This document shows, piece after piece, positions 7,373-13,528 of a stretch of 16,087 bases of DNA. The first letter of the stretch is position 1. Every line of letters begins with the position of its first letter. The translations under genes and the position numbers were made by a program. Where the stretch lies: NCBI GenBank assembly GCA_049509675.1, contig JBEKZQ010000087.1, positions 1 to 16,087 of the forward strand. The letters run 5' to 3'. The notes under the pieces were generated by a model. The model saw nothing but the letters and a program-made list of their open reading frames with translations, was not told where the DNA came from and did not search any database. The DNA comes from JBEKZQ01 sp049509675 (GTDB lineage Bacteria; Planctomycetota; Planctomycetia; Pirellulales; Thermoguttaceae).

Positions 7373-8374
7373 TCAACGTCCCAGCCAACACATGAACTCC
7401 AGCACGGACGGGTTCTGTGAGCGATTGAAACTTTCAAAGGCTTCGCGCACCGTGCCCGGGCGCCAGCCGGTTGAAATGAGGTCCCCATCGTGACCTTCGT
7501 CGTTGGTTCCGATGAAAACCATGCTCGGGGGAACACAACTTGCAGCAAGTTCCGCAACCGCAGTCGCCGCCAGTGCGACCGTCTGGGGCGGACAACAGGG
7601 GTGGACGGGGAAACGCGACCGCCCGCGGGCACTGCGGTAGTAGGGGTGCAGATTGAGGTCTACCGAGATGTTGGCGTTTCGGCCGGTTTCCAGGGCGAAA
7701 TGCGCTGTCGTCAAGGCATCGTCCAGCGCGGTTTGCGAAGTTGTCCCCGGGCCGCCGACCAGGATGTTGAAGGTCAATCCGATCCGTTCAGTCGCCAAAT
7801 CGGCCGCCGCCGAACCGATTGCCTCGACCGCCCTTTGCACCGCCGCCCGCGGCATGTGCTTCTCAAGGAGTTCGTCCCTCAGATGATCGTCGGATGTCTC
7901 CAGGCCCAGTATCACGCGCAGCATCCTATCGGGACCTAGCGCATCCGCCGCCCGGCGCGCGGAGGATTTTGTTACGGCATTTTCCCGTGTTTCCACAGAA
8001 ACAATACGCAAGGCCGGCAACGATCGCGCCCAAGCGAGGAGCTCGTCGAGCAGATCGACGGGCATTTCTTGTGGGTTGAGGAGCGAGCCGGAGTTGTAAA
8101 GCACGAGATGCGCCACTTCCGGCAAGACCTGGCGGTAGTACTCCCGAAGCCATGCCAGCCGTTGACGATTCAATTCAGAAGTGAACGCGGCGCCTTCGCC
8201 CGCCCCGATGTCGCAATGACGACACTTCCCGGCGGCGTAGTAAGGGCACTGCCCGCCGGGAGCGTGGTTGCCAAAGACCAGTGCCAGCCGAACGCCGTAC
8301 CGATCCCGCGTCGGCGCGAACAGCAGTCGGTCTGCGGGGCGGGCCAACGGGCGTAATGACGCGTTTCTCGACAC
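7373..8374 (-). CDS. Radical SAM protein, TIGR01210/RaSEA-like (CX7CX2C)
   Basis: A 333-aa cytoplasmic enzyme. Cys43, Cys51 and Cys54 (QCPYYAAGKCRHCDIG) form a CX7CX2C cluster motif rather than the classical CX3CX2C. Downstream landmarks are NSGSLLNPQEMP (95-105), SVETREN (126-132), ILGLETSDDHLRDELLEKHM (155-174) and NILVGGPGTTS (203-213). From memory these match the Elp3-like radical SAM group that includes the archaeosine synthase subunit RaSEA (TIGR01210), which shares the CX7CX2C spacing. The role is SAM cleavage to a 5'-deoxyadenosyl radical acting on an unknown substrate. The start codon is GTG at 8374; no ATG precedes the cysteine motif, so a later start would destroy it. It starts 19 nt after the carbamoyltransferase stop and is almost certainly its operon partner. 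The specific archaeosine function is not implied. Confidence 0.75.
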   Translation of the reverse strand: MSRNASLRPLARPADRLLFAPTRDRYGVRLALVFGNHAPGGQCPYYAAGKCRHCDIGAGEGAAFTSELNRQRLAWLREYYRQVLPEVAHLVLYNSGSLLNPQEMPVDLLDELLAWARSLPALRIVSVETRENAVTKSSARRAADALGPDRMLRVILGLETSDDHLRDELLEKHMPRAAVQRAVEAIGSAAADLATERIGLTFNILVGGPGTTSQTALDDALTTAHFALETGRNANISVDLNLHPYYRSARGRSRFPVHPCCPPQTVALAATAVAELAASCVPPSMVFIGTNDEGHDGDLISTGWRPGTVREAFESFNRSQNPSVLEFMCWLGR

Positions 8375-8393
8375 GGCGAACTTGTTTCCCCGC

Positions 8394-10190
8394 CTACTCC
8401 TGGCGCAGCAGCAAACGATCGTTCAAGAATAGGGCATCGATAGGGGTCTTGAGAAAAGTCGCCAGTGCATCATCGGGCGTCAGCACCAGCGGCTCCTGTT
8501 CATTGTATGAGGTATTCAGGATCAGGGGCACCCCCGTCATTTGAGAAAATGCCGAGATCAAGCGGTGGAATCGAGGCTGGCGCTGCCGGTTGACGGTTTG
8601 AATCCGGCACGTGCCGTCGGCATGCACCACTGCCGGAATTCGCGATCTCACGTAAAGGCGGACAGCATAAGCCAGGAGCATGAGGTCGCGCGAGGCTTTC
8701 GCCCCCGCTCGATCCGTGGGGAACTCGAACCAGGCTGCCGCCTCTTCCTCCAAGACCGAAGCGGCAAATGGCCGGAACGACTCGCGATGCTTGATGCGAC
8801 TGTTGAGCCTTTCGCGCACTGCCGGATAGCGCGGATCCGCCAGCAGCGAGCGGTTTCCCAGCGCCCTGGGCCCAAACTCCATGCGTCCCTGAAACCAGCC
8901 GACAATACGACCATCGGCCAGCAACGATGCGGCCCGCAATTCCGGGTCGGGGGCGCGCTGCCATGCAAGCCCCCAGCGGGCAAGGGCGGCGTCGATTGCC
9001 TCGTCGTCGAACTCAGGGCCCAGGAAGGGCGTCAAGGAAGAGCCGGCCACGCCCACGGCCGAGGAACCGGGCCCGGCGACGCGGCGCGCGGTCTCGAGTG
9101 CGGCGCCGATGGCCGTGCCGGCATCGTGGGGAGCAGCGTAGACGTGAATCACCTCGAAAGGCCCGTCGCGTTCGAGCCGGCTGTTCGCAACGCAGTTGAG
9201 GGCAACTCCGCCGCTGTAGGCCAGGCTGGACTCGCCGGTCGCCCGCTTCAGCCGACGCGCGAGCGCCAGCAAGGCATCCTCGGTTCGCCTCTGTAACGCG
9301 GCCGCGACATCGGCGAAGCGGGCATCCGTGGGCGATTCATCCGGTTGACGCCGCCTTCCAAACAGTGATTCCAGACCGGCCACGTCGCCGGCGCGGAACC
9401 GGGCCAGATCGGCATTCACCACAAACGGAAACTCCCTGGAAGCCAAGGCCGGTTCGTCGCAGGCGTTGACGTGAAACACGCGATCCATGGCCGCCGCGAA
9501 CCGTTGCGGGTCGCCGAACGCCGCAAGCCCCATGACCTTCGCGGCGTCATACTCCTCAAAGCCGAGATACGCCGCCGTCCGTTCCCACAACATGCCGATG
9601 GAATGGGGGTAGGGAATCTCCTCGATTATCTCGAACCCTGCCGGGCTGCCTCTTCCCAGCCACGTAGTTGCCGACTCACCGATGCCGTCGACTACCAGCA
9701 GCGCGGCGGATTGCAGTCCGGACGCATGGAAAGCAGATGCGGCGTGCGCGAGGTGATGAGGCACAAAATGAAAGCCGGCGGCAAACGAGGGAACCTCCGC
9801 GACCGCACCGACAATCTGCGGCACATTGCGGACCCGGATGTCGAAGGTGCGCTCTCCCCACTCGCTGCCAAAACCGACCAGTTCACTAATGGGATACGGA
9901 TCGCGTCCGATCATCGCAAGACGCTTGCCCGGCGCGAGCGAGTACGCCACGGCATCAACGTCAGACAGCTTCTGACAGCCTGCTGCTCGCAGGCAATCGC
10001 CCATGGCAAACCAAGGCAGTTGATCGGGGTTCGTGACGCGCGCAGGTTTCCCATGTTTCTCGCGCGTATAGCGCTCCTCTTCTGCTGCGAAAAGAACCTC
10101 CGAACCACGAACAATCGCCGCCGCGGTCTCGTGATAGGCGGCATTCAGGCCAAGGATCAATGGCAGCCTGGTTGTACGGGGCGCGCCCAT
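8394..10190 (-). CDS. Carbamoyltransferase, NodU/CmcH/TobZ family
   Basis: A protein of 598 aa, the usual family size. The N-terminal Kae1-like half starts LILGLNAAYHETAAAIVRGS, followed by AAEEERYTREKHGKP, the metal-site motif PHHLAHAASAF (His145, His149), VVDGIGES (Asp168), YSGGVALNCVAN (325-336) and APHDAGTAIGAAL. The C-terminal domain shows GRMEFGPRALGNRSLLADPR (435-454), ESFRPFAASVL and ILNTSYNEQEP. Family members use carbamoyl phosphate and ATP to make carbamoyl-adenylate and carbamoylate a hydroxyl on a sugar or natural product. The substrate here is unknown; no Nod-factor, cephamycin or tobramycin genes are near. The frame is open further upstream, to 10418, but those 76 residues lack family similarity and run into a palindromic repeat, so the ATG at 10190 is chosen even though no clear ribosome site precedes it. 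A TACAAT at 10278-10273 (minus strand) could be its -10 box. Confidence 0.9.
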   Translation of the reverse strand: MGAPRTTRLPLILGLNAAYHETAAAIVRGSEVLFAAEEERYTREKHGKPARVTNPDQLPWFAMGDCLRAAGCQKLSDVDAVAYSLAPGKRLAMIGRDPYPISELVGFGSEWGERTFDIRVRNVPQIVGAVAEVPSFAAGFHFVPHHLAHAASAFHASGLQSAALLVVDGIGESATTWLGRGSPAGFEIIEEIPYPHSIGMLWERTAAYLGFEEYDAAKVMGLAAFGDPQRFAAAMDRVFHVNACDEPALASREFPFVVNADLARFRAGDVAGLESLFGRRRQPDESPTDARFADVAAALQRRTEDALLALARRLKRATGESSLAYSGGVALNCVANSRLERDGPFEVIHVYAAPHDAGTAIGAALETARRVAGPGSSAVGVAGSSLTPFLGPEFDDEAIDAALARWGLAWQRAPDPELRAASLLADGRIVGWFQGRMEFGPRALGNRSLLADPRYPAVRERLNSRIKHRESFRPFAASVLEEEAAAWFEFPTDRAGAKASRDLMLLAYAVRLYVRSRIPAVVHADGTCRIQTVNRQRQPRFHRLISAFSQMTGVPLILNTSYNEQEPLVLTPDDALATFLKTPIDALFLNDRLLLRQE

Positions 10191-10415
10191 ATTGGTTGCT
10201 TTTGGCAAGAAGCTTCCATGTCCATGGTGGGTGGCCAGAGCAAGGTGGCCAGGCACCTGAACAATCTTCTCCATTGTAGCAGCCGGGTGCGGGTTTGATC
10301 GGAATCGAATGTACTTCTGCGGATGGGGCAATGGATCAGCAGCGCCCAGGAGACTCGATTGTGCGCCGAGAAGCGGCCAGGAGAACTGCAAAATCGGGGT
10401 CTGGTCCATTTCGCA

Positions 10416-10481
10416 CACTAGGCGCGAAGCGCCAGCAAGGGATTTACGGCAATTCTCCCTCGCTGGCGCTTCGGGTTAGTG
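10416..10481. repeat. Long hairpin repeat, full copy
   Basis: Left arm 10425-10442 (CGAAGCGCCAGCAAGGGA) pairs with right arm 10456-10473 at 17 of 18 positions over a 13-nt loop. CACTA and TAGTG at the outer ends extend the symmetry. The right part (10437-10481) recurs as a direct repeat at 10573-10617. Confidence 0.8.
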
Positions 10482-10502
10482 GTCTGTCCAACTTGAATTT
10501 AC

Positions 10503-10567
10503 GGGTGCCACGGTTGGCTTGTCCAACCGTGTTTCCAGCACTGCTGGGCAAGCCAGCAGTGGCACCC
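10503..10567. repeat. Nested double-hairpin repeat (GGGTGCCAC type)
   Basis: An outer 9-bp stem joins GGGTGCCAC (10503-10511) and GTGGCACCC (10559-10567). Inside are two hairpins, each with a 9-bp stem and a 5-nt loop: CACGGTTGG/CCAACCGTG (10509-10531, loop CTTGT) and CACTGCTGG/CCAGCAGTG (10539-10561, loop GCAAG). The hairpins overlap the outer stem by 3 nt at each end, so the two pairings partly compete. Confidence 0.8.
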
Positions 10568-10572
10568 AGCGC

Positions 10573-10617
10573 GAGGGATTTACGGCAATTCTCCCTCGCT
10601 GGCGCTTCGGGCTAGTG
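10573..10617. repeat. Long hairpin repeat, second copy with truncated left arm
   Basis: These 45 nt match 10437-10481 at 43 positions in the same orientation. Only the inner part of the left arm (CCAGCG then GAGGGA) is kept, joined directly to the end of the GGGTGCCAC repeat. This suggests that repeat was inserted into, or recombined with, the older hairpin. Confidence 0.75.
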
Positions 10618-10785
10618 TCGCGAGTCGCGACTTCGCAGTTCTCCTGGAGAATCGGCGCGCCAACTGGAAGGTTGCGAGCCAATTTGTTAACATGACAGGA
10701 CGATTGCGGCACGGAGCGTATCCGAGCGGAGTCGAAACGAGAATACCGGCTTACGCACAATATACCCCGCCGCAGACTGGGATGA

Positions 10786-10815
10786 TTGACCCTGGGGCGT
10801 TCTTCCGATATAAAG
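10786..10815 (+). promoter_or_regulatory. Sigma70-type promoter for the PspA-family operon
   Basis: TTGACC (10786-10791) and TATAAA (10810-10815) are separated by 18 nt. Initiation near 10822 gives a leader of about 67 nt before the ATG at 10889. No -24/-12 sigma54 motif, the class that drives enterobacterial psp operons, was found upstream. The same promoter could serve the four genes that follow, since the gaps between them are 40, 41 and 89 nt. Confidence 0.5.
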
Positions 10816-10888
10816 GCGGCAGTCATTGTGCGGGCGCTCTGCCCAGTTTTCTGCTAGACGAAAGCTCTAACGAAAGGACGGTGCGGCG

Positions 10889-11647
10889 ATGATCCTGGGG
10901 AAGTTGTGGCATTCGCTCATGGCGCAGGTCAACAAGATCGCGAACATCTTCTGGACAGCCGACCCGATCGCCCAGATGCAGTACGAATACGATCAGGCGG
11001 TGGCCCAGTTGAAAGACGGCCGCGAGGGGCTGGAGCAATACCGAGCCCTGGTGGAACGGGTTGGTCGTCAGGTGGCGATGGACCAACAGCACGTATCGAA
11101 GCTCGAGGCCCAGGTGAAGGCCTATCTTACCGCGGGTGATCGCGACACGGCGGCGCGTTTCGCCCTGGAACTACAGAAGGCCAAGCAAGACAAGACCGAG
11201 AACGAAGGCCAGCTCAAGTTGCACGAAGAGGCCTACAACAACAACCTGGAGAAGATCAAACACGCCTCGAAGAAGCTGGCCGGCGTCCGCGAGAAGATCC
11301 AGAAGTACGACGCGGAATTGAAGATGAGCCGCGCGGAAGCCGAAATGGCCAAACTGGCCACCGATTTCAACTTCGACGTGACCACGGATTTCGGCCAGAT
11401 CGAACAGGTCATCAACGATAAGATCGGCCTGAACCGCGCCAAGGCCCGCGTGGCGGCCGATCTCTCCAGTGACGGCCTGGCCGACGTCAAACATGAGCAG
11501 GCCATGGAAAAGGCCCTGGCCGATCAGGCGCTGAAGGACTTCGAAGTGCAGTCGGGCATGGTCACCCCGGAAACGGCCGGCGTGGCCGAAACGGCCAAGG
11601 AATTGGGCCCGGCGGTAAAGGCAACCGAAACGGCAGCCCAGAAATAG
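10889..11647 (+). CDS. PspA/IM30 family (ESCRT-III-like) membrane-maintenance protein
   Basis: A 252-aa protein made almost wholly of charged helices. It begins with a short amphipathic helix (MILGKLWHSLMAQVNKIANI), then DPIAQMQYEYDQAVAQLKDG. Long coiled-coil segments run from about 30 to 155 and a further helix from about 165 to 220. The order matches PspA/Vipp1 proteins, which are established ESCRT-III superfamily members that polymerise on the inner face of the cytoplasmic membrane and protect or remodel it. The last 30 residues (from GMVTPETAG) are a flexible Ala/Thr/Glu-rich tail. AAAGGA (10873-10878) precedes the ATG by 10 nt. It is the first gene of an apparent operon; the AAA+ ATPase ATG follows 40 nt after its stop. 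No pspF, pspB or pspC is present in the window. Confidence 0.85.
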   Translation: MILGKLWHSLMAQVNKIANIFWTADPIAQMQYEYDQAVAQLKDGREGLEQYRALVERVGRQVAMDQQHVSKLEAQVKAYLTAGDRDTAARFALELQKAKQDKTENEGQLKLHEEAYNNNLEKIKHASKKLAGVREKIQKYDAELKMSRAEAEMAKLATDFNFDVTTDFGQIEQVINDKIGLNRAKARVAADLSSDGLADVKHEQAMEKALADQALKDFEVQSGMVTPETAGVAETAKELGPAVKATETAAQK

Positions 11648-11672
11648 CTCCTTGTTTGTGGATACTCGGTCA

Positions 11673-11677
11673 AAAGG
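11673..11677 (+). promoter_or_regulatory. Ribosome binding site deciding the AAA+ gene start
   Basis: AAAGG lies 10 nt before the ATG at 11688. The frame is open from a TTG at 11652, but nothing resembling a ribosome site precedes that codon. Confidence 0.5.
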
Positions 11678-11687
11678 CGCATTAGCA

Positions 11688-13487
11688 ATGGACCCGTCCG
11701 ACAAGATGGTCGTTTCTGCGCCGCCGGCTAAGGCGGATCACCATGCGGCAAAAGTGCCCGCGTGGTATCCGGCCTGGGCCCAGGAACTGGCCGATCTGTA
11801 TTTTTCGGGCACGACGTGCCTTTTCGTGCTGCACGGCAACGTCCACGACCTAGTCCGCTCGGCCGAAGGGCCGCCGGAGACCTATTGCAGCCTCGGCGAG
11901 TTTCTTACCACGCAGATCTTCGGCAAGTGGGACTTGGTCTTGGGCTACGACCTGGGCCAAGGATTGCGGCTGCAGGCGGGACGGGACGCCGAGCGGCTGC
12001 GGGCGATGTTGCCGCTGGTCGCCGCCCGCTGGGGAGAGCCGGCCAATTGGCCGCGCGATCCCGACGCCGTGTTGCTCTTATTGGACGCCTTCATCGAACG
12101 CAACCTGGTGGACGAGGCCGCATCGCGCAAGAGCATGGCCGTGTTGTTCGAGTATGCCCAATATCTGCTGCCGGCGGGCGACTTGGATTCCCTGGCCCGC
12201 GGCCAGGGATCGCGGCTGGTGCGCTTCCTGCGTTGGGCGCAGAATCCGTTCATCAAGCAGGTGAACATGGCGTTTTGCCTGATCGTCGATCATTTGGCCG
12301 AGTTGAACGAGCGGCTCGTGCAAAGCCCGCACCTCGCCGCGATCGAAATTCCGTTGCCGGACCGGGAAGATCGCTGCCATTTCAGCCAGGGATTGGCCAC
12401 GGGACAAGACTTCGCCAAGCTTGCCGACTTCTCGCCCGAGCAACTTGCCGACATGTCCAACGGCCTGAATCTGGTGAACCTGAACGTGGTGCTCTCCCAG
12501 GCCGGCCACTCCAACCATCGCGTCGATGGCGCGACATTCCGGCAGTTGAAGAAAACGTTGATCGAACGGCAGTGTCGCGGGCTGGTCGAATTCGTGGAAC
12601 CGGACCACACGTTGGATCTGATCGCCGGCCAGGTTGAGGCCAAGAAGCGGCTGGAGGAAGACGCCCGCTTGATCAGCGACGGCCAGCTCGACGCGGCGCC
12701 GATGGGGTATCTTATCTGCGGCCCGGTCGGCACCGGCAAGACTTTTCTGGCCGAGTGTTACGCCGGTTCGATCGGCATCCCCTGCGTCTCGCTGAAGAAT
12801 TTCCGCTCGAAGTACGTGGGCGAAACGGAAGGCAATCTGCAGCAGGTGCTGGCCGTGTTGCGGTCGCTGGGGCCCGTGGTGGTCATCATCGACGAGGCCG
12901 ACGCCGCGCTGGGCAATCGGCAGAGCGACGGCGATTCGGGGACCTCGGCGCGGGTGTTCTCGATGATCGCCGCGCAGATGGGCAACACGCGGTATCGCGG
13001 CCGCATCATCTGGATGCTGCTCACGTCGCGCCCCGACCTGCTGCCCATCGACCTGAAGCGGCAAGGCCGCGCGGAAGTGCATATCCCCCTGTTCTACCCC
13101 AGCGATGCCGCGGAAATCCGCCAAATGTACGAGGTCATGGCCCGCAAGAACAAGCTGAAACTTGCCGCCGACGCACTAGCGCAGATTCCCACGGACCAGC
13201 ACCTGAGCGGGGCCGACATCGAGAGCATCGTGCTGGCGGGGAAACGGCGGGCGCGCGCCGGCGGCGGCGGCGCGGAACTCACCGGGGCCGATCTGGAAGC
13301 GGTGCGGAAGGAGTTCATCCCCTCTGCCCAAGGGCTGGAAAAGGAACTGCAGGAAACTGCCGCCGTGCTGGAATGCACGCAAATGAGTCTGCTGCCGCCG
13401 CCGTGGCGGCAGAAGGTATCGGAGAGCGACGGCCGCTCTGGTCTGCAAGAGCGGATGGTGGCGATCCGGCAACTGTTGGAAACTTGA
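11688..13487 (+). CDS. AAA+ ATPase with degenerate N-terminal ATPase-like half
   Basis: A 599-aa cytoplasmic protein. The C-terminal half (about 305-545) is a classical AAA domain: Walker A GPVGTGKT (345-352), a KYVGET motif just after it (375-380), Walker B VVVIIDEAD (397-405), sensor 1 in LLTSRPD (444-450), arginine-finger candidates in DLKRQGR (455-461) and a sensor-2/lid motif LSGADIESI (507-515). The N-terminal half (about 30-290) has no P-loop. It retains AAA-like later elements: AFCLIVDHLAELNERLV (195-211) resembles a sensor-1 strand, followed by IEIPLPDREDR. It therefore looks like a tandem AAA protein whose first ATPase site has been lost. Such ATPases assemble as hexamers and remodel protein complexes. 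No MIT domain or membrane segment is visible. Genomic context suggests the PspA-family protein as a partner. Confidence 0.85.
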   Translation: MDPSDKMVVSAPPAKADHHAAKVPAWYPAWAQELADLYFSGTTCLFVLHGNVHDLVRSAEGPPETYCSLGEFLTTQIFGKWDLVLGYDLGQGLRLQAGRDAERLRAMLPLVAARWGEPANWPRDPDAVLLLLDAFIERNLVDEAASRKSMAVLFEYAQYLLPAGDLDSLARGQGSRLVRFLRWAQNPFIKQVNMAFCLIVDHLAELNERLVQSPHLAAIEIPLPDREDRCHFSQGLATGQDFAKLADFSPEQLADMSNGLNLVNLNVVLSQAGHSNHRVDGATFRQLKKTLIERQCRGLVEFVEPDHTLDLIAGQVEAKKRLEEDARLISDGQLDAAPMGYLICGPVGTGKTFLAECYAGSIGIPCVSLKNFRSKYVGETEGNLQQVLAVLRSLGPVVVIIDEADAALGNRQSDGDSGTSARVFSMIAAQMGNTRYRGRIIWMLLTSRPDLLPIDLKRQGRAEVHIPLFYPSDAAEIRQMYEVMARKNKLKLAADALAQIPTDQHLSGADIESIVLAGKRRARAGGGGAELTGADLEAVRKEFIPSAQGLEKELQETAAVLECTQMSLLPPPWRQKVSESDGRSGLQERMVAIRQLLET

Positions 13488-13528
13488 GAGTGATCGCATT
13501 TGCAGGATAGAAAAACAAGGAGAAAGTC

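Larger units (their letters stand above)
10363..10658. repeat. Composite palindromic (MITE-like) element with terminal inverted repeats
   Basis: The two ends are inverted copies. GCGCCGA (10363-10369) matches TCGGCGC (10652-10658). CCAGGAGAACTGCAAAATCG (10377-10396) matches the complement of 10628-10647 at 18 of 20 positions. Further in, ACACTAG and then CGAAGCGCCAGC on the left mirror the right end. A second, separate palindrome (10503-10567) sits in the middle. No open frame for a transposase and no clear target-site duplication were seen, so if mobile it depends on something in trans. Confidence 0.6.
10191..10888. other. Divergent intergenic region with palindromic element and promoter
   Basis: These 698 nt lie between the divergently transcribed carbamoyltransferase and pspA-like genes. 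The centre is taken up by a composite inverted-repeat element (about 10363-10658), and a promoter for the PspA-family gene lies at 10786-10815. Open frames crossing it are low-complexity readings of the palindromes, without ribosome sites or recognisable domains. The parts outside these two features showed no further structure. Confidence 0.6.

Noticed and set aside
7373..8374. Calling the radical SAM gene an archaeosine synthase
   Set aside because: Bacteria of this kind are not known to make archaeosine and no tRNA-guanine transglycosylase partner is in the window; the similarity is at the superfamily-subgroup level.
8394..10190. Assigning the carbamoyltransferase to Nod-factor, cephamycin or tobramycin synthesis
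   Set aside because: None of the accompanying genes for those pathways is present; only the family can be supported.
10191..10418. N-terminal extension of the carbamoyltransferase by 76 residues
   Set aside because: The family starts directly with the LILGLN motif. The extension enters a palindromic repeat and has no ribosome site.
10437..10617. Repeats resembling a short CRISPR array
   Set aside because: Only two copies, strongly palindromic, one truncated, with a palindromic spacer and no cas genes.
10660..10888. A sigma54 promoter for the PspA-family operon
   Set aside because: No GG-N10-GC motif with the TGGCAC/TTGC pattern was found; a TTGACC/TATAAA pair is present instead.
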